Part shown: positions 6,505-11,633 of the stretch, in pieces | How the letters are laid out: every line of letters starts with the position of its first letter | Position numbering within the stretch: the stretch's first letter is position 1 | DNA from: an uncultured Bacilli bacterium | Lineage (GTDB): Bacteria; Bacillota_I; Bacilli_A; RF39; UBA660 | DNA length: 11,638 nucleotides | Reading direction: 5' to 3' | Assembly (NCBI GenBank): GCA_947589375.1 | Contig: CANQAO010000027.1 | Location: 1 to 11,638, forward strand | Position numbers and translations under genes: made by a program | The notes under the pieces: model-generated | Databases searched by the model: none | What the model was told of the DNA's origin: nothing | The model's input: the letters and a program-made list of their open reading frames with translations, nothing else

Positions 6505-6533
6505 AACTATTGACCTTTAGGTTGATAGTTTTT
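6505..6533 (+). terminator. Terminator after paralogue 6
   Basis: AACTATTGACC (6505-6515) pairs with GGTTGATAGTT (6520-6530), with two G-U pairs, over the loop TTTA. Five T follow and A/T-rich arms extend the stem. Confidence 0.87.
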
Positions 6534-6678
6534 ATTTATAAGGAAAGTCATGCTTAATTTTTTAAGAAAAAATAAAAAGATCAAGTCAAAAAACAAGTAC
6601 AGTGACAAGCATTGACAATTTGGTTTACGTGAGCAATAGAAGTTTTAGTGAAGCAGAAAAGACTTACTATGCGCCGGA
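6534..6678 (+). other. Non-coding interval upstream of paralogue 7
   Basis: No convincing gene. Its start (ATAAGGAAAGT) repeats that of the paralogue 2-3 gap (3388-3398). Two short frames exist: ATG 6550 to TGA 6614 (21 codons, Lys-rich, with purines almost touching the ATG), and an open frame without ATG from 6566 to TAA 6722-6724 (52 codons). Either may be chance. Confidence 0.3.
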
Positions 6679-6698
6679 ATTTATTTTGATCTTTGTTC
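6679..6698 (+). promoter_or_regulatory. Upstream element shared with paralogue 3
   Basis: ATTTATTTTGATCTTTGTTC matches 3423-3442 at 18 of 20 positions. It lies at the same distance (9 bp versus 8 bp) from the downstream -35 box. Possible activator-binding site; unproven. Confidence 0.45.
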
Positions 6699-6707
6699 GA
6701 CTTATAC

Positions 6708-6736
6708 TTGTAAAAAAAACATAATTGTGTTATTAT
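6708..6736 (+). promoter_or_regulatory. Promoter of paralogue 7
   Basis: The -35 box is TTGTAA (6708-6713) and the -10 box is TATTAT (6731-6736) with a 17-bp spacer ending AATTGTGT (extended -10). AAAGT and ACTTT in 6744-6759 can form a small 5' hairpin. Because the -10 overlaps the upstream TTG at 6725, that codon cannot be the translation start. Confidence 0.85.
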
Positions 6737-6775
6737 GTAAATGAAAGTAAGATAACTTTTGAAAGGAAGAAAAAA

Positions 6776-7282
6776 ATGGAACAAAAACATAAAAATATAA
6801 TTATTGGAGGATTACTGGCTATTGTTGTGATTATGGCCGTCGGCTATGCAGCCTTTGCGACCCAATTAACAATTAATGGTACGGCGACTATTGAATCAAA
6901 ATGGGATGTTCATATCAAAACTATTGAACCTGGACAGCCAATAGGAACGGCTAAAAATAAGAAGGTAACAGTTGAACAAAACCAATTAACTGCCACTTTT
7001 GAAGATGAATTAGTAGCTCCCGGGGATTCTATTACATATACAGTCACCGTTATAAATGCCGGCACCTTAGATGCAGTATTAAATGATATTAACTTTAATG
7101 ATGGTGACAATGAGGCAATCCAATATACATATGATGGTATTGAAGTAACCAATGTTTTAGGAAATGGCGATGAAGTACAATTTACCATAACTGTAACTTA
7201 TAATCCTAAGATTACTAGTCAGCCAGAAAGCACCAATAGTACATTAACTATGACTTTAAGTTATGGACAAAATGGTGTTTAA
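6776..7282 (+). CDS. Exported TasA/camelysin-like protein, paralogue 7
   Basis: 168 aa from ATG 6776, the shortest member. The frame is open back to TTG 6725, but that lies before the transcript start and lacks a binding site. AAAGGA (6762-6767) and the shared MEQKxKN start fix 6776. The hydrophobic core is about 8-27, cleavage is predicted after AFA (26-28), and the mature protein is about 140 aa starting TQLTINGTATI. Landmarks are KWDVHI (42-47), PGDSITYTVTVINAG (82-96), YNPKITSQP and the end LSYGQNGV. It lacks most of the Gly/Asn-rich central insert of paralogues 4-6, so it may approximate the minimal domain. No Cys or sorting motif. Monocistronic and next to the signal peptidase operon. 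Likely secreted structural subunit; inferred. Confidence 0.85.
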   Translation: MEQKHKNIIIGGLLAIVVIMAVGYAAFATQLTINGTATIESKWDVHIKTIEPGQPIGTAKNKKVTVEQNQLTATFEDELVAPGDSITYTVTVINAGTLDAVLNDINFNDGDNEAIQYTYDGIEVTNVLGNGDEVQFTITVTYNPKITSQPESTNSTLTMTLSYGQNGV

Positions 7283-7289
7283 AACTATT

Positions 7290-7316
7290 AACTTAAGCCA
7301 ATGGGCTTAAGTTTTT
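7290..7316 (+). terminator. Terminator after paralogue 7
   Basis: AACTTAAGCC (7290-7299) pairs perfectly with GGCTTAAGTT (7304-7313) over the loop AATG, followed by TTT. It separates paralogue 7 from the peptidase operon. Confidence 0.92.
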
Positions 7317-7358
7317 ATGTCTAAATATGAAAAAAAATATTTTTTTATATTTATTCCA

Positions 7359-7387
7359 TTGCTAAAAGTGTATTAATATGCTATAAT
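7359..7387 (+). promoter_or_regulatory. Promoter of the signal peptidase operon
   Basis: The -35 box is TTGCTA (7359-7364) and the -10 box is TATAAT (7382-7387), with a 17-bp spacer and extended -10 TGC. TATTAATATGCTATA (7371-7385) is identical to the paralogue 4 promoter, suggesting shared control of enzyme and substrate. Confidence 0.85.
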
Positions 7388-7434
7388 ACTTTATAGTAAT
7401 GATAATAGACGAATTGAGGTAAGAGGGGTATGCG

Positions 7435-8577
7435 ATGAGGAAATCATTAATAATGGCAGCACTAATAATCATATATATAGTCGTTAACTCTATAGTTATA
7501 ACACCATCAAAAGTTCCATTATATAATGAACTGATTAATCCGATGATGTGGATTGGTTTGTGTATTGTAGCTATTTTATTGAGTAAAGAAAGTGTGCTGC
7601 GTGTAAAAGACGAAAGTAACAAAACACAAAGCTTAATTATCGTCATGATAATTTATATCATTTTATATTTCCTTTTAGGTTTAATATTTGGCTTCCAAAA
7701 AACACCTTATTCTAAAAGCATATTTAGTGTGATTACGAATGTTTGGTCGTTTGGAGGTATCATTTTCTTCCAAGAATTCATAAGAGCCTCAATGGTTAAG
7801 GTTGAACATAAACGGAAATTAAACTTTATTTTAATTACAATTCTATTTACCTTAGCTAACTTATCATTTACTAATTTTCTCAACCATTTTACTGATGTCA
7901 AAGAAACATTTATTTATACGGTATCAACACTTATCCCACTAATTGTGTCTAATGGTGTATTCACTTATTTAGCATTCATTGGCGGGCCAAAATTACCAAT
8001 TATTTACCGATTATTTATAACATTACCAGAATTCGTTGTTCCAATTTTACCAAATTTAGATTGGTTTGGAACAGCGGTGATTGGTGTAACTTTACCGCTT
8101 GCAGTCTTTATTTATCTGAACTATGTTCATGTTAAAAAGACGGAAAGGTTTTCTAGACGTGAAAGCAAACAGTATAATCCTGTGGTATATGTTCCCGTAT
8201 TTGTAGTTATTGCTTTAATTGCTGGCTTTGTGATTGGTATCTTTAAGTACCAACCAATTGCAGTGTTATCTGGTAGTATGTCTCCAACATTTGACCGTGG
8301 TGATGCGGTAGTAGTTGAAAAATTAAATAAAGCCGAGAAACGTGAACTTAAAAAGGGCGATATTATTCAATATGCTAGCGGTTCACAATATGTTATCCAT
8401 AGAATTATAAAAATAGAAAATGATGAATATGGTAACAGAGTATTTATTACAAAAGGTGATAACAATAATGGTAATGACTTAAATCCGGTATCGACTAATC
8501 AAGTTGTAGGAAAAGTCGCATTTGTTGTTAAATACATTGGATACCCATCTGTGTGGTTAAGCGGAATGGTATCATAG
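7435..8577 (+). CDS. sipW: ER-type (SipW-like) signal peptidase I with large N-terminal membrane domain
   Basis: Membrane serine protease predicted to remove signal peptides from the seven adjacent paralogues. The catalytic part is at the C terminus: the nucleophile is Ser281 in LSGSMSPTF, and the general base position is His322 in YVIHRI, where the usual bacterial enzyme has Lys. TKGDNN (339-344) and Asp348 complete the ER/SipW-type signature. A TM segment at about 252-272 leads directly into the catalytic domain. About 240 residues precede it, with several hydrophobic segments (roughly 5-22, 36-50, 66-86, 96-116, 129-148, 158-182, 191-206, 211-230), about twice the length of Bacillus SipW. 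I do not recognise that domain. AGAGGGG lies 6 bases before ATG 7435. An ATG at 7430 in another frame reads only ATG CGA TGA. The next gene starts 20 bp after the TAG. Confidence 0.93.
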   Translation: MRKSLIMAALIIIYIVVNSIVITPSKVPLYNELINPMMWIGLCIVAILLSKESVLRVKDESNKTQSLIIVMIIYIILYFLLGLIFGFQKTPYSKSIFSVITNVWSFGGIIFFQEFIRASMVKVEHKRKLNFILITILFTLANLSFTNFLNHFTDVKETFIYTVSTLIPLIVSNGVFTYLAFIGGPKLPIIYRLFITLPEFVVPILPNLDWFGTAVIGVTLPLAVFIYLNYVHVKKTERFSRRESKQYNPVVYVPVFVVIALIAGFVIGIFKYQPIAVLSGSMSPTFDRGDAVVVEKLNKAEKRELKKGDIIQYASGSQYVIHRIIKIENDEYGNRVFITKGDNNNGNDLNPVSTNQVVGKVAFVVKYIGYPSVWLSGMVS

Positions 8578-8597
8578 AAGAATAAGAGGGTGAAAAA

Positions 8598-9686
8598 ATG
8601 AAATTGAAAAATGGAAATAAATTAATATTAAAACAATGGGTTCAAGTATTTTTATTAATAATTGTTATAGTTGTTATGGCTTTCTCAATATGGGCTATCA
8701 CAAAGAGTATAAGTGGTGGCAAAAGTGAAAAAGATGAACTATATGCTTATAGTTACAATAGTAATTTAGGATATCGTGTTTTACTTAAAGATAATACATT
8801 CTTTACGACTAAATCACTGGGAATGAATAAACAATATATTGCTTCATTAATTGATCGTATTGAAGTAGATGCGAAATATTCTTTCCAAAGTTCTAAAGAA
8901 TTAGACTATACATATTCTTATGACATAACAGCCACTGTTAAAGGTGATTACGCTGAAGCCGATGGTAAAACAGCCGAGGTATGGTCGAGAAGTTATCCAA
9001 TTGTTCCCGCTGAAACTAAAAGTGGAACTGGACAGGCTATAACTATTAATAAAACGGTATCCATTGACTATAATACATATAATCAAATTATGATAGACTT
9101 TAGAAATAAATTTGGTTTAAATGTCGAGTCTAGTGTTGATTTAGTTCTTAAAATTAATATAGCTGGTAGTTTAAAAGGTAAAGAACAAACCTTACAAGAA
9201 TCTAATACAATGAAATTAAATATTCCATTAGTAAAACCAACGATTGAAATAAAACCTGATTACGTTAATAATGGTGGTAAAACCATTTATGATGAAGCCA
9301 AAGTTGGCAAGGTTAAAGTTAATATTCCGTTACTAACTTTAGGTATTGCCTTATTACTATTCATGGTATTTATGCTTAAGAAATTAGGTAGTAGCTTACT
9401 TACTACAACTAAGAAATCTGAATATGTATTAACTCTTAATAAGATTCTTAGAGATTATGGTGATGTTATTGCCAAGGCTGAAAATGTACCTAATTTAACG
9501 CAATATGATGTCGTTCATATTAAAGACTTTACTGACTTAGTTGATATTGAAGAAGAATTACATTCACCAATTATTTATAATGAAATTCGTGAAGATTTAG
9601 AATGCTGGTTCATGATCTTCCACGAAAAGACCGCATATAAATTTATTCTTAGATATGAAGATTTCGCTCGTTTAAGAAGATTATAA
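8598..9686 (+). CDS. DUF5305-type two-TM membrane protein
   Basis: 362 aa, co-transcribed with the signal peptidase. TM1 lies at about 15-35. A mainly beta extracellular region (about 40-240) contains YSYNSNLGYRVLLKDN and SLIDRIEVDAKYSF. TM2 lies at about 244-260 and is followed by a cytoplasmic tail of about 100 residues with HIKDFTDLVDIEEELHSPII (307-326). The N-terminal pattern and the DLVD...PIIY tail resemble DUF5305, a family known in archaea and bacteria and, as I recall, often encoded beside ER-type signal peptidases. Its biochemical function is not established. Context suggests a partner of the peptidase or a membrane platform for exporting or assembling the fibre proteins, with the cytoplasmic tail possibly sensing or binding a partner. 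AGAGGG precedes the ATG and a terminator follows. I know of no catalytic motif here. Family assignment is from memory of motifs. Confidence 0.75.
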   Translation: MKLKNGNKLILKQWVQVFLLIIVIVVMAFSIWAITKSISGGKSEKDELYAYSYNSNLGYRVLLKDNTFFTTKSLGMNKQYIASLIDRIEVDAKYSFQSSKELDYTYSYDITATVKGDYAEADGKTAEVWSRSYPIVPAETKSGTGQAITINKTVSIDYNTYNQIMIDFRNKFGLNVESSVDLVLKINIAGSLKGKEQTLQESNTMKLNIPLVKPTIEIKPDYVNNGGKTIYDEAKVGKVKVNIPLLTLGIALLLFMVFMLKKLGSSLLTTTKKSEYVLTLNKILRDYGDVIAKAENVPNLTQYDVVHIKDFTDLVDIEEELHSPIIYNEIREDLECWFMIFHEKTAYKFILRYEDFARLRRL

Positions 9687-9695
9687 AAAATATCA

Positions 9696-9726
9696 AAAAC
9701 GCCTTAGGTAAATCCTTGGGCGTTTT
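9696..9726 (+). terminator. Terminator of the peptidase operon
   Basis: AAAACGCCTTAGG (9696-9708) pairs with CCTTGGGCGTTTT (9714-9726), with one T-T mismatch and one G-U pair, over the loop TAAAT. The T-run is short (TTTTATAA). Confidence 0.82.
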
Positions 9727-9799
9727 ATAATACACCATTTTTACTTAGATAATATTTAATTTATCCAAGAGAGTAAGCAATGTAATTTAAAATTATAGC

Positions 9800-9829
9800 T
9801 TGCAGAGTATTTTCAAAATATGGTATGAT
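9800..9829 (+). promoter_or_regulatory. Promoter of the RNHCP gene
   Basis: The -35 box is TTGCAG (9800-9805), the spacer is 18 bp, and the -10 box is TATGAT (9824-9829) in the extended context ATATGGTATGAT. The same AAATATGGTAT core recurs before the next two genes. Confidence 0.75.
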
Positions 9830-9847
9830 AATAAAGGAGTGAAAAAA

Positions 9848-10171
9848 ATGACTGATACTAAGAAGTTTACGATGAAAGATGAAAATTTTGTCTGTGAAGT
9901 ATGTGGTTTTAAAGTTTCACCTTTGGGTTATACGGCACGTGATCACTGTCCACACTGCCTGTGTTCCAAACATGTTGATATAAATCCTGGTGATAGAAAG
10001 GCTAGTTGTCATGGAATTTTAAGACCAATAGCTATTCAAAACTTTAAAAAAAGCTATAAAATAATTTATAAATGTGAAACGTGCGGCCTTATTAAAAAAA
10101 ATATTGTCGCTAAAGATGACAATTTGGATTTAATCATTGAAATTATGAGTCATCCAACCAAAATTAATTAA
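9848..10171 (+). CDS. RNHCP-domain zinc-ribbon protein
   Basis: 107 aa from ATG 9848, which AAAGGAG (9833-9839) supports; the frame is open to TTG 9800, but that lies in the -35 box. Probable metal-binding residues are CEVC (16-19), the signature RDHCPHC (31-37; RNHCP in most relatives), Cys39, His42, Cys54-His55 and CETC (76-79). HVDINPGDR (42-50) and the CHGILRPI block (54-61) are typical of the family. RNHCP proteins are small, cytoplasmic and of unknown biochemical function; the paired CxxC motifs suggest a zinc ribbon that could bind nucleic acid. The Asn to Asp change in the signature is conservative. It has its own promoter, and no terminator separates it from the next gene. Confidence 0.85.
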   Translation: MTDTKKFTMKDENFVCEVCGFKVSPLGYTARDHCPHCLCSKHVDINPGDRKASCHGILRPIAIQNFKKSYKIIYKCETCGLIKKNIVAKDDNLDLIIEIMSHPTKIN

Positions 10172-10173
10172 AA

Positions 10174-10184
10174 TATGGTATAAT
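10174..10184 (+). promoter_or_regulatory. Extended -10 promoter before the 10203 gene
   Basis: TATGGTATAAT has a perfect -10 box (10179-10184) preceded by TGG. No acceptable -35 box is present 17 bp upstream, so it would rely on the extended -10, or the gene is read mainly from the RNHCP promoter 31 bp before it. Confidence 0.65.
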
Positions 10185-10202
10185 AATTTTAGGAGGCTAA
10201 TT

Positions 10203-10904
10203 ATGAAAAAAAGAAAATTTAAAAGAAATGCGATTATTGTGGCTGTTTCTATTATTGTAGTAATTATTGGTATTATTGGCTTTATGATATATCAAGATTT
10301 AAAACAAGAAGATGTTTTACGTGAAGAAATTGCAACTCTTGATAAAAAAGATATTACGAAAGATAGGTATAATACACCAATTAAAACACATGGTGATTAT
10401 GCTAAAGTAGAAAAAGCTATCAAAAACTATTTAGACGATTATGCGGTAACCCTTCAAGCCGTAATAAAATTAATTGACGACGATAAATTAGCCAATATGT
10501 TAACAGCTAATAATTATCAAACAGATGGTCCTGATTTTGTTAATAGTAAAACGTATCTAGCTGAGACTAAGACATCTTTAAACGAAAACCTTACAAAACT
10601 TACAAATATGACTAGTACCAAGGCCATTATGGAAGAATTTACCAAACAAGGTTTAGATGAATATTATAACGATTTATATCATGAACTTATGATGAATGAT
10701 GTTTTAGAAAAAGATTTTAAAACTGCTGCTGCTGAATTAGATGCTGCTAGTAAACAAATCAACAATCTTATAACTACTGAAGAAGAAATAATTAATTTGC
10801 TTGTTCAAAATAAAGGTAAGTGGCAAATTCAGAATAATCGTATTGTTTTCTCAGAAACCAGTGCTTTAAGCAAATATAATGAACTTACTAAAAAGATTGC
10901 TTAA
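10203..10904 (+). CDS. Membrane-anchored extracytoplasmic protein of unknown function
   Basis: 233 aa. A Lys/Arg-rich N-terminus (MKKRKFKRN) is followed by one hydrophobic segment at about 10-29, rich in Ile and Val, with no lipobox Cys and no obvious cleavage site, so probably a signal anchor. The rest (about 31-233) is acidic and Lys-rich, lacks Cys, and is predicted mostly helical, with heptad-like stretches around 65-95, 120-150 and 170-200. A YNTPIKTHGDYAKVEKAIK block (56-74) and GKWQIQNNRIVF (205-216) near the C-terminus are the most distinctive parts. I do not recognise the family. The topology suggests a surface-exposed coiled protein tethered to the membrane. AGGAGG (10191-10196) lies 6 bases before the ATG. 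The next promoter begins within 5 bp of the stop and no terminator is visible. Confidence 0.8.
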   Translation: MKKRKFKRNAIIVAVSIIVVIIGIIGFMIYQDLKQEDVLREEIATLDKKDITKDRYNTPIKTHGDYAKVEKAIKNYLDDYAVTLQAVIKLIDDDKLANMLTANNYQTDGPDFVNSKTYLAETKTSLNENLTKLTNMTSTKAIMEEFTKQGLDEYYNDLYHELMMNDVLEKDFKTAAAELDAASKQINNLITTEEEIINLLVQNKGKWQIQNNRIVFSETSALSKYNELTKKIA

Positions 10905-10908
10905 TTAA

Positions 10909-10937
10909 TTGTTTCCATAAAACAAATATGGTATAAT
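10909..10937 (+). promoter_or_regulatory. Rubrerythrin promoter
   Basis: The -35 box is TTGTTT (10909-10914), the spacer is 17 bp, and the -10 box is TATAAT (10932-10937) in the context ATATGGTATAAT. Transcription should start near 10944, at the first bases of the inverted repeat that follows. Confidence 0.85.
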
Positions 10938-10942
10938 GAGAT

Positions 10943-10968
10943 TGAAATTATAGTTCTATATAATTTCA
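10943..10968 (+). promoter_or_regulatory. Perfect 10-bp inverted repeat at the rubrerythrin transcription start
   Basis: TGAAATTATA (10943-10952) and TATAATTTCA (10959-10968) are perfect complements separated by GTTCTA. The repeat covers the predicted start site. It could be an operator for a redox regulator or a 5' stem-loop that stabilises the mRNA. It does not match the 7-1-7 PerR box layout. Confidence 0.6.
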
Positions 10969-10987
10969 TAATAAAGGAGGAATAACG

Positions 10988-11542
10988 ATGGAATTAAAAG
11001 GAAGTAAAACCGAAACTAATTTATTAACTGCTTTTGCTGGCGAAAGTCAAGCAAGAAATAAATATACTTATTTTGCTAGTACTGCTAAAAATGAAGGCTA
11101 TCAGCAAATCGCGGCCATTTTTGAGGAAACCGCCAATAATGAAAAGGAGCATGCTAAATTATGGCTAAAATTATTGTTTGGTGGGGATATTAAAGATAGT
11201 TTAAAAGTAGACACTAAAGAAGCTTTAAAGCTCGCAGCTGAAGGTGAAAACTACGAATGGACGGATATGTATGCCGAATTTGCGAAAACGGCTAAAGAAG
11301 AAGGTTTTGACCACATTGCTTATCTTTTTGAAGAAGTAGGTAAGATTGAAAAAGAACATGAAGAAAGATATTTAAAATTACTAGCTTCAGTTAAAGAAGA
11401 AAAAGTGTTTAAAAGTGAAGCTCCAAAAATGTGGGTTTGCCGTAATTGTGGACATGTACATTATGGTGAAGAAGCTCCAGCTCTTTGTCCAGTATGTGCT
11501 CATCCAAAAGCTTACTTTGAACTAAAAGCTGAAAATTATTAA
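10988..11542 (+). CDS. rbr: Rubrerythrin
   Basis: Cytoplasmic non-haem iron peroxidase that reduces hydrogen peroxide to water using electrons passed through its rubredoxin domain; typical of anaerobes. 184 aa, normal or slightly short for the family. The ferritin-like diiron domain spans about 1-135. Candidate ligands are Glu19 (in AGESQAR), Glu52 and His55 (ENEKEH-like NNEKEH), Glu87 and Glu90 (GENYEW), and Glu121 and His124 (EKEHEE). The C-terminal rubredoxin-like domain has CRNC (151-154) and CPVC (167-170), which bind one iron. All expected ligands are present, so it should be active. AAAGGAGG (10973-10980) lies 7 bases before the ATG. Monocistronic, with its own promoter, a 5' inverted repeat that may serve in regulation, and a terminator overlapping the stop. 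Confidence 0.97.
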   Translation: MELKGSKTETNLLTAFAGESQARNKYTYFASTAKNEGYQQIAAIFEETANNEKEHAKLWLKLLFGGDIKDSLKVDTKEALKLAAEGENYEWTDMYAEFAKTAKEEGFDHIAYLFEEVGKIEKEHEERYLKLLASVKEEKVFKSEAPKMWVCRNCGHVHYGEEAPALCPVCAHPKAYFELKAENY

Positions 11543-11563
11543 GACTTTTTAAGTCTTTTTTTT
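11541..11563 (+). terminator. Rubrerythrin terminator
   Basis: AAGACTT (11541-11547) and AAGTCTT (11551-11557) form the stem and a run of T follows to 11563. The stem begins inside the stop codon. Confidence 0.88.
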
Positions 11564-11567
11564 GCAT

Positions 11568-11600
11568 TTATGTTAAGGATTTAGTTATGTTAAGGATTTA
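11568..11600. repeat. Two tandem copies of a 16-bp sequence
   Basis: TTATGTTAAGGATTTA occurs exactly at 11568-11583 and 11585-11600, separated by one G (period 17). It lies between two apparent terminators in otherwise empty sequence. Function unknown; a replication-slippage duplication is the simplest explanation. Confidence 0.85.
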
Positions 11601-11633
11601 AAAAGAACCCCATAAAAATATAGGATTCTTAAA
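11599..11633 (-). terminator. Minus-strand terminator of a convergent gene beyond the right edge
   Basis: AAGAACCCCAT (11603-11613) faces ATAGGATTCTT (11620-11630). Read on the + strand there are two C-A mismatches; on the minus strand both become G-U pairs, giving an unbroken 11-bp stem followed by five U. This asymmetry points to a gene transcribed leftwards from outside the window. Confidence 0.6.

Noticed and set aside
6725..6775. Translation start of paralogue 7 at TTG 6725.
   Set aside because: It lies in the promoter, upstream of the expected transcript start, and adds 17 residues absent from all siblings. ATG 6776 has a proper ribosome binding site.
2197..7282. Reading the seven paralogues as type IV pilin-like proteins because of their short charged N-terminus and hydrophobic segment.
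   Set aside because: There is no prepilin G/A-[FL]xxxE site before the hydrophobic segment. The AF[AGS] site lies after it, as in signal peptidase I substrates, and no prepilin peptidase or pilus ATPase is nearby.
7430..7438. Regulatory mini-frame ATG CGA TGA overlapping the peptidase start.
   Set aside because: The ribosome binding site is too close to 7430 and suits 7435. A three-codon overlap is likely by chance.
9800..9847. Translation start of the RNHCP gene at TTG 9800.
   Set aside because: The TTG is part of the -35 box, and the added residues do not fit the family. ATG 9848 has AAAGGAG at the right distance.
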